DNA of 64,000 nucleotides from NCBI RefSeq assembly GCF_002086815.1, contig NZ_MVID01000015.1, positions 1 through 64,000 of the forward strand, read 5' to 3'. Every line of letters starts with the position of its first letter. The first letter of the stretch is position 1. The translations under genes were made by a program, and so were the position numbers. The stretch is from Mycolicibacterium parafortuitum. GTDB taxonomy: Bacteria > Actinomycetota > Actinomycetes > Mycobacteriales > Mycobacteriaceae. Positions 61,331-64,000 of this stretch are shown here, piece after piece. The notes beneath the pieces were generated by a model, which did no database searches, was not told where the DNA came from, and saw only the letters and a program-made list of their open reading frames with translations.

Positions 61331-61929
61331 GCACCGTGTTCGGTGAACGCTATGGTGAGGTCCTGCTGGTGCGCATCGGCGCCACCGGTCCGGAAGCCAC
61401 CGTGTACAACACCTTTCCGCTCAACGACTGCCCCGCCGAACTGTGGGCCAAGCTCGACGCTCAGGCCATCGCCGCCGAACACGGTGCCGCGGCCGCACTG
61501 CTCAACGGCCCCCGCTACTGGTTGATGAGCCGCATCGAGAAAGACGGCGGCACCGAGACACCGCGGGAGACCTTCGGCGGTATCGAAATGCTGCAGCAGG
61601 CCACCGTGTCGCTGTCATCGATGAATCCGGGCCCCTATTCGGTCAACGAGGTGGACCGGAAGGCGGTGTTCGTCTACGACTCCGGCACAACGGTTTTCGA
61701 ACTCGTCGACCCGGACGGCCGCCGGTGGGTGATGCAGACCTACAGCCAGACCGTCGACCCCGGCCTGACCTTGGACGACCTCACCGCACTCGGCGACCGG
61801 CTGAACCTGCCCGACGGCTGGAGCTATCGAGCGCAGACGCTGGAGCAGCCGCTGCGGGCGGACACCTCGACTCGGAAAGCCAGTGTGCTGCAGGACGATC
61901 TGGCCAACAGCTACTCGCTACTCACCTGA
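61327..61929 (+). CDS. Conserved protein of unknown function (Rv2114 position)
   Basis: A 200-residue soluble protein (MSTVFGERYGEVLLVRIGATGPEATVYNTFPLNDCPAELW...). It contains a conserved-looking YNTFPLNDCPAELWAKLD and GPRYWLMSRIEKD, then SVNEVDRKAVFVYDSGTTVFELVDPDGRRWVMQTYSQTVD. No catalytic motif is obvious. It follows the membrane protein with an ATGA overlap, so they form one operon: membrane A, NsrR-like, membrane B, this gene. Similar proteins occur in other bacteria and are undescribed. It may be a binding protein for a small molecule. Confidence 0.78.
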   Translation: MSTVFGERYGEVLLVRIGATGPEATVYNTFPLNDCPAELWAKLDAQAIAAEHGAAAALLNGPRYWLMSRIEKDGGTETPRETFGGIEMLQQATVSLSSMNPGPYSVNEVDRKAVFVYDSGTTVFELVDPDGRRWVMQTYSQTVDPGLTLDDLTALGDRLNLPDGWSYRAQTLEQPLRADTSTRKASVLQDDLANSYSLLT

Positions 61930-62247
61930 CGGGCACTCGCCGGGCCGGGCCACGATGAGCGTCGGCGGGGTGTCGTCGGGGATGATGGTCCCGGCCGACG
62001 GCGCCTGCGCGCACACCTCCCAGTTGGTCAGGTTCTCCTGCTCGAACGGCGGACCCTCGGCGGTGGTGGTGGCGGGCTCGACGACACCTTCGCTGGCCGC
62101 CAGCACCGCATTGCGGGCATCCTGCAGGACCTGACCCGTCACGTCGGGCATCACCCACTGGTCGGCGGCCGCCGGCGCCGCCCCCACGATCGCGGCGGCG
62201 GTGAGCAGCGGCGCCGCCCCCAGCACACGCACAGCCTGCTTCTTCAT
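61918..62247 (-). CDS. Small secreted protein with PASTA-like domain
   Basis: 109 residues with a Sec signal peptide (MKKQAVRVLGAAPLLTAAAIVGAAPAAA, predicted cleavage near residue 28). The mature part has MPDVTGQVLQDARNAVLAAS, resembling the start of a PASTA domain (conserved 'vPdv.G..l.dA...l'), and NWEVCAQAPSAGTIIPDDT matching 'V..Q.P..G..v'. PASTA domains bind muropeptides or lipid II in serine/threonine kinases. Here it stands alone with two Cys and no membrane anchor. It is convergent with the preceding gene (12-nt overlap). Confidence 0.7.
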   Translation of the reverse strand: MKKQAVRVLGAAPLLTAAAIVGAAPAAADQWVMPDVTGQVLQDARNAVLAASEGVVEPATTTAEGPPFEQENLTNWEVCAQAPSAGTIIPDDTPPTLIVARPGECPSGE

Positions 62248-62324
62248 GGCACTTCTCCAGGGTCGCTGAGTACTACCTTCTTCGAAGGTACGCCTGTGCG
62301 GCCCTGGCCGAACCGGGTTCGAAG

Positions 62325-64000
62325 CTACAGGTACTGGCCCAGGTTGGACTCGGTGTCGATCGCGCGGCTGGCCGACGAACTCTTGCCGGTGACCAGCGTG
62401 CGGATGTAGACGATCCGCTCACCCTTCTTGCCCGAGATCCTGGCCCAGTCGTCCGGGTTGGTCGTGTTGGGCAGGTCCTCGTTCTCGGCGAACTCGTCGA
62501 CGATCGAGTCGAGCAGATGCTGGATCCGAAGACCCCGCTGCCCGGTCTCCAGCACCGACTTGATCGCGTACTTCTTGGCCCGGTCGACGACGTTCTGGAT
62601 CATCGCACCGGAGTTGAAGTCCTTGAAGTACATGACCTCTTTGTCACCGTTGGCGTAGGTGACCTCCAGGAACCGGTTCTCGTCGATCTCGGCGTACATC
62701 CGGTCCACGACCCGCTCGATCATCGCCTTGATGGTCAGCCCGCGGTCGCCGTTGAACTCGGCGAGGTCGTCGGCGTGCACCGGCAGTTCCTCGGTCAGGT
62801 ACTTGGAGAAGATGTCCATCGCCGACTCGGCGTCCGGCCGCTCGATCTTGATCTTGACGTCCAGGCGGCCGGGCCGCAGGATCGCCGGGTCGATCATGTC
62901 CTCGCGGTTGGAGGCGCCGATCACGATGACGTTCTCCAGGCCTTCGACACCGTCGATCTCACTGAGAAGCTGCGGCACCACGGTGGTTTCGACATCGGAG
63001 CTCACGCCGGTGCCGCGGGTGCGGAAGATCGAGTCCATCTCGTCGAAGAACACGATCACCGGGGTGCCCTCGGAGGCCTTCTCCCGGGCGCGCTGGAAGA
63101 TCAGCCGGATGTGACGCTCGGTCTCACCGACGAACTTGTTCAGCAGCTCGGGGCCCTTGATGTTGAGGAAGTAGCTCTTGGCCTCGCGGGCGTCGTCGCC
63201 GCGGACCTCGGCCATCTTCTTGGCCAGCGAGTTGGCCACCGCCTTGGCGATCAGCGTCTTGCCGCATCCCGGCGGCCCGTAGAGCAGCACACCCTTCGGC
63301 GGGCGCAGCGAGTACTCGCGGTAGAGCTCCTTGTGCAGGAACGGCAGCTCGACCGCGTCGCGGATCTGCTCGATCTGGCGGCCGAGACCGCCGATGTCGC
63401 TGTAGCTGACGTCGGGGACCTCTTCGAGCACCAGGTCCTCGACCTCAGCCTTGGGCACCCGCTCGAACGCGTAGCCGGCCTTGGTGTCGACCAGCAGCGA
63501 GTCGCCGGGACGCAGCCGGCGAGGCCGATCGTCGTTGCCGCTGTCGTCCTCCTCCTGCTCGTCGGGCAGGTTCTCCGCGGCGACCAGCGGCTCGGCCAGC
63601 CAGACGATGCGCTCCTCGTCGGCGTGGCCCACCACCAGGGCGCGCCGGCCGTCGGCCAGGATCTCGCGCAGCGTGCTGATCTCACCGACCGACTCGAAGT
63701 GACCGGCCTCGACCACGGTCAGCGCCTCGTTGAGACGCACCGTCTGGCCCTGCTTGAGGGTCTTGGTGTCGATGTTCGGGGAGCAGGTCAGGCGCATCTT
63801 GCGGCCCGAGGTGAACACGTCGACGGTGTCGTCCTCCTGGACGGCCAGCAGCACGCCGTAGCCGCTGGGCGGCTGGCCCAGCCGGTCGACCTCCTCGCGC
63901 AGCGCCAGCAACTGCTGGCGCGCCTCTTTGAGGGTGTCCATCAGTTTCGCGTTACGCGCGGCCAGCGAGTCGATACGCGCTTCGAGCTGGTGGACGTCAC
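62325..64000 (-). CDS. mpa: Mycobacterial proteasome ATPase Mpa/ARC (5' end outside window)
   Basis: 558 complete codons plus two bases are in the window; the protein starts further upstream. It is an AAA ATPase that unfolds pupylated proteins and feeds them into the 20S core. The visible N-terminal part is the coiled coil ([21 protein letters not shown]), which binds Pup, then the OB domain. The AAA domain has [15 protein letters not shown] (Walker A), [12 protein letters not shown] (Walker B), [17 protein letters not shown]. The C-terminus ends LGQYL, the QYL motif that docks to the proteasome. It is separated from dop by four to five genes. Confidence 0.97.
   Translation of the reverse strand, partial: DVHQLEARIDSLAARNAKLMDTLKEARQQLLALREEVDRLGQPPSGYGVLLAVQEDDTVDVFTSGRKMRLTCSPNIDTKTLKQGQTVRLNEALTVVEAGHFESVGEISTLREILADGRRALVVGHADEERIVWLAEPLVAAENLPDEQEEDDSGNDDRPRRLRPGDSLLVDTKAGYAFERVPKAEVEDLVLEEVPDVSYSDIGGLGRQIEQIRDAVELPFLHKELYREYSLRPPKGVLLYGPPGCGKTLIAKAVANSLAKKMAEVRGDDAREAKSYFLNIKGPELLNKFVGETERHIRLIFQRAREKASEGTPVIVFFDEMDSIFRTRGTGVSSDVETTVVPQLLSEIDGVEGLENVIVIGASNREDMIDPAILRPGRLDVKIKIERPDAESAMDIFSKYLTEELPVHADDLAEFNGDRGLTIKAMIERVVDRMYAEIDENRFLEVTYANGDKEVMYFKDFNSGAMIQNVVDRAKKYAIKSVLETGQRGLRIQHLLDSIVDEFAENEDLPNTTNPDDWARISGKKGERIVYIRTLVTGKSSSASRAIDTESNLGQYL

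Overview
The window is high-GC actinobacterial DNA from a Mycolicibacterium-like (rapid-growing mycobacterial) chromosome. The evidence is a long run of genes in the order of the M. tuberculosis Rv2049c-Rv2115c region: rbpA, ppm1/lnt, fxsA, cobN, cobGHIJ, cobL, an Rv2073c-like SDR, the Rv2074-like F420 biliverdin reductase, pepE, a 5'-3' exonuclease, helY, tatC, tatA, pafC, pafB, pafA, and then prcA, prcB, pup, dop and mpa. Many starts are GTG or TTG and many neighbours overlap by 4 nt. I see no rRNA, tRNA, insertion sequence, prophage or CRISPR array. No gene-free stretch exceeds about 200 nt.

1-7.7 kb is accessory: the end of a thiolase-like gene, a DUF167 protein, a copper amine oxidase, a type-B carboxylesterase, two lipoproteins, a membrane protein, and a winged-helix/alpha-beta hydrolase fusion. 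7.4-12.7 kb is the RbpA and lipoprotein/mannolipid block; polyprenol-phosphate-mannose synthase and apolipoprotein N-acyltransferase are two separate overlapping genes. 12.8-17.4 kb has two tandem PPOX flavin/F420 proteins, cobN and an easily missed 32-codon membrane peptide. 17.5-21.1 kb is a four-gene osmoprotectant (glycine betaine type) ABC importer, followed by a divergent sulfate-ester/taurine dioxygenase. 22.2-28.4 kb holds cobG, cobH, fused cobIJ and cobL. At the place where cobM and cobK sit in M. tuberculosis there is a TetR regulator and an APH-like kinase. 28.5-36.8 kb is conserved housekeeping: SDR, biliverdin reductase, PepE, exonuclease, DUF4333 protein, HelY and Tat.

36.8-64 kb is the Pup-proteasome region, split by insertions. 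A methyltransferase lies between pafB and pafA. Between pafA and prcA lie an ESX-substrate-like gene pair and an apparent eight-gene choline-to-glycine operon: dimethylglycine oxidase, sarcosine oxidase-like enzyme, Rieske demethylase, betaine-aldehyde dehydrogenase, APC permease, GMC choline dehydrogenase, a cNMP/CBS/DUF294 protein and an IclR regulator. A 17-bp perfect palindrome overlaps its likely promoter. Then follow prcA, prcB, pup and dop, two paralogous membrane proteins flanking an NsrR-like Fe-S regulator, an unknown protein, a PASTA-like secreted protein and the 5'-truncated mpa.

The osmolyte importer and the choline/betaine operon suggest that methylated amines serve both as osmolytes and as carbon/nitrogen sources. 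The choline operon now separates the ligase side (pafA) from the core-particle side (prcBA) of the Pup-proteasome system. Several junctions carry short tandem repeats (15, 17, 21 and about 30 bp) that include stop codons or protein ends.
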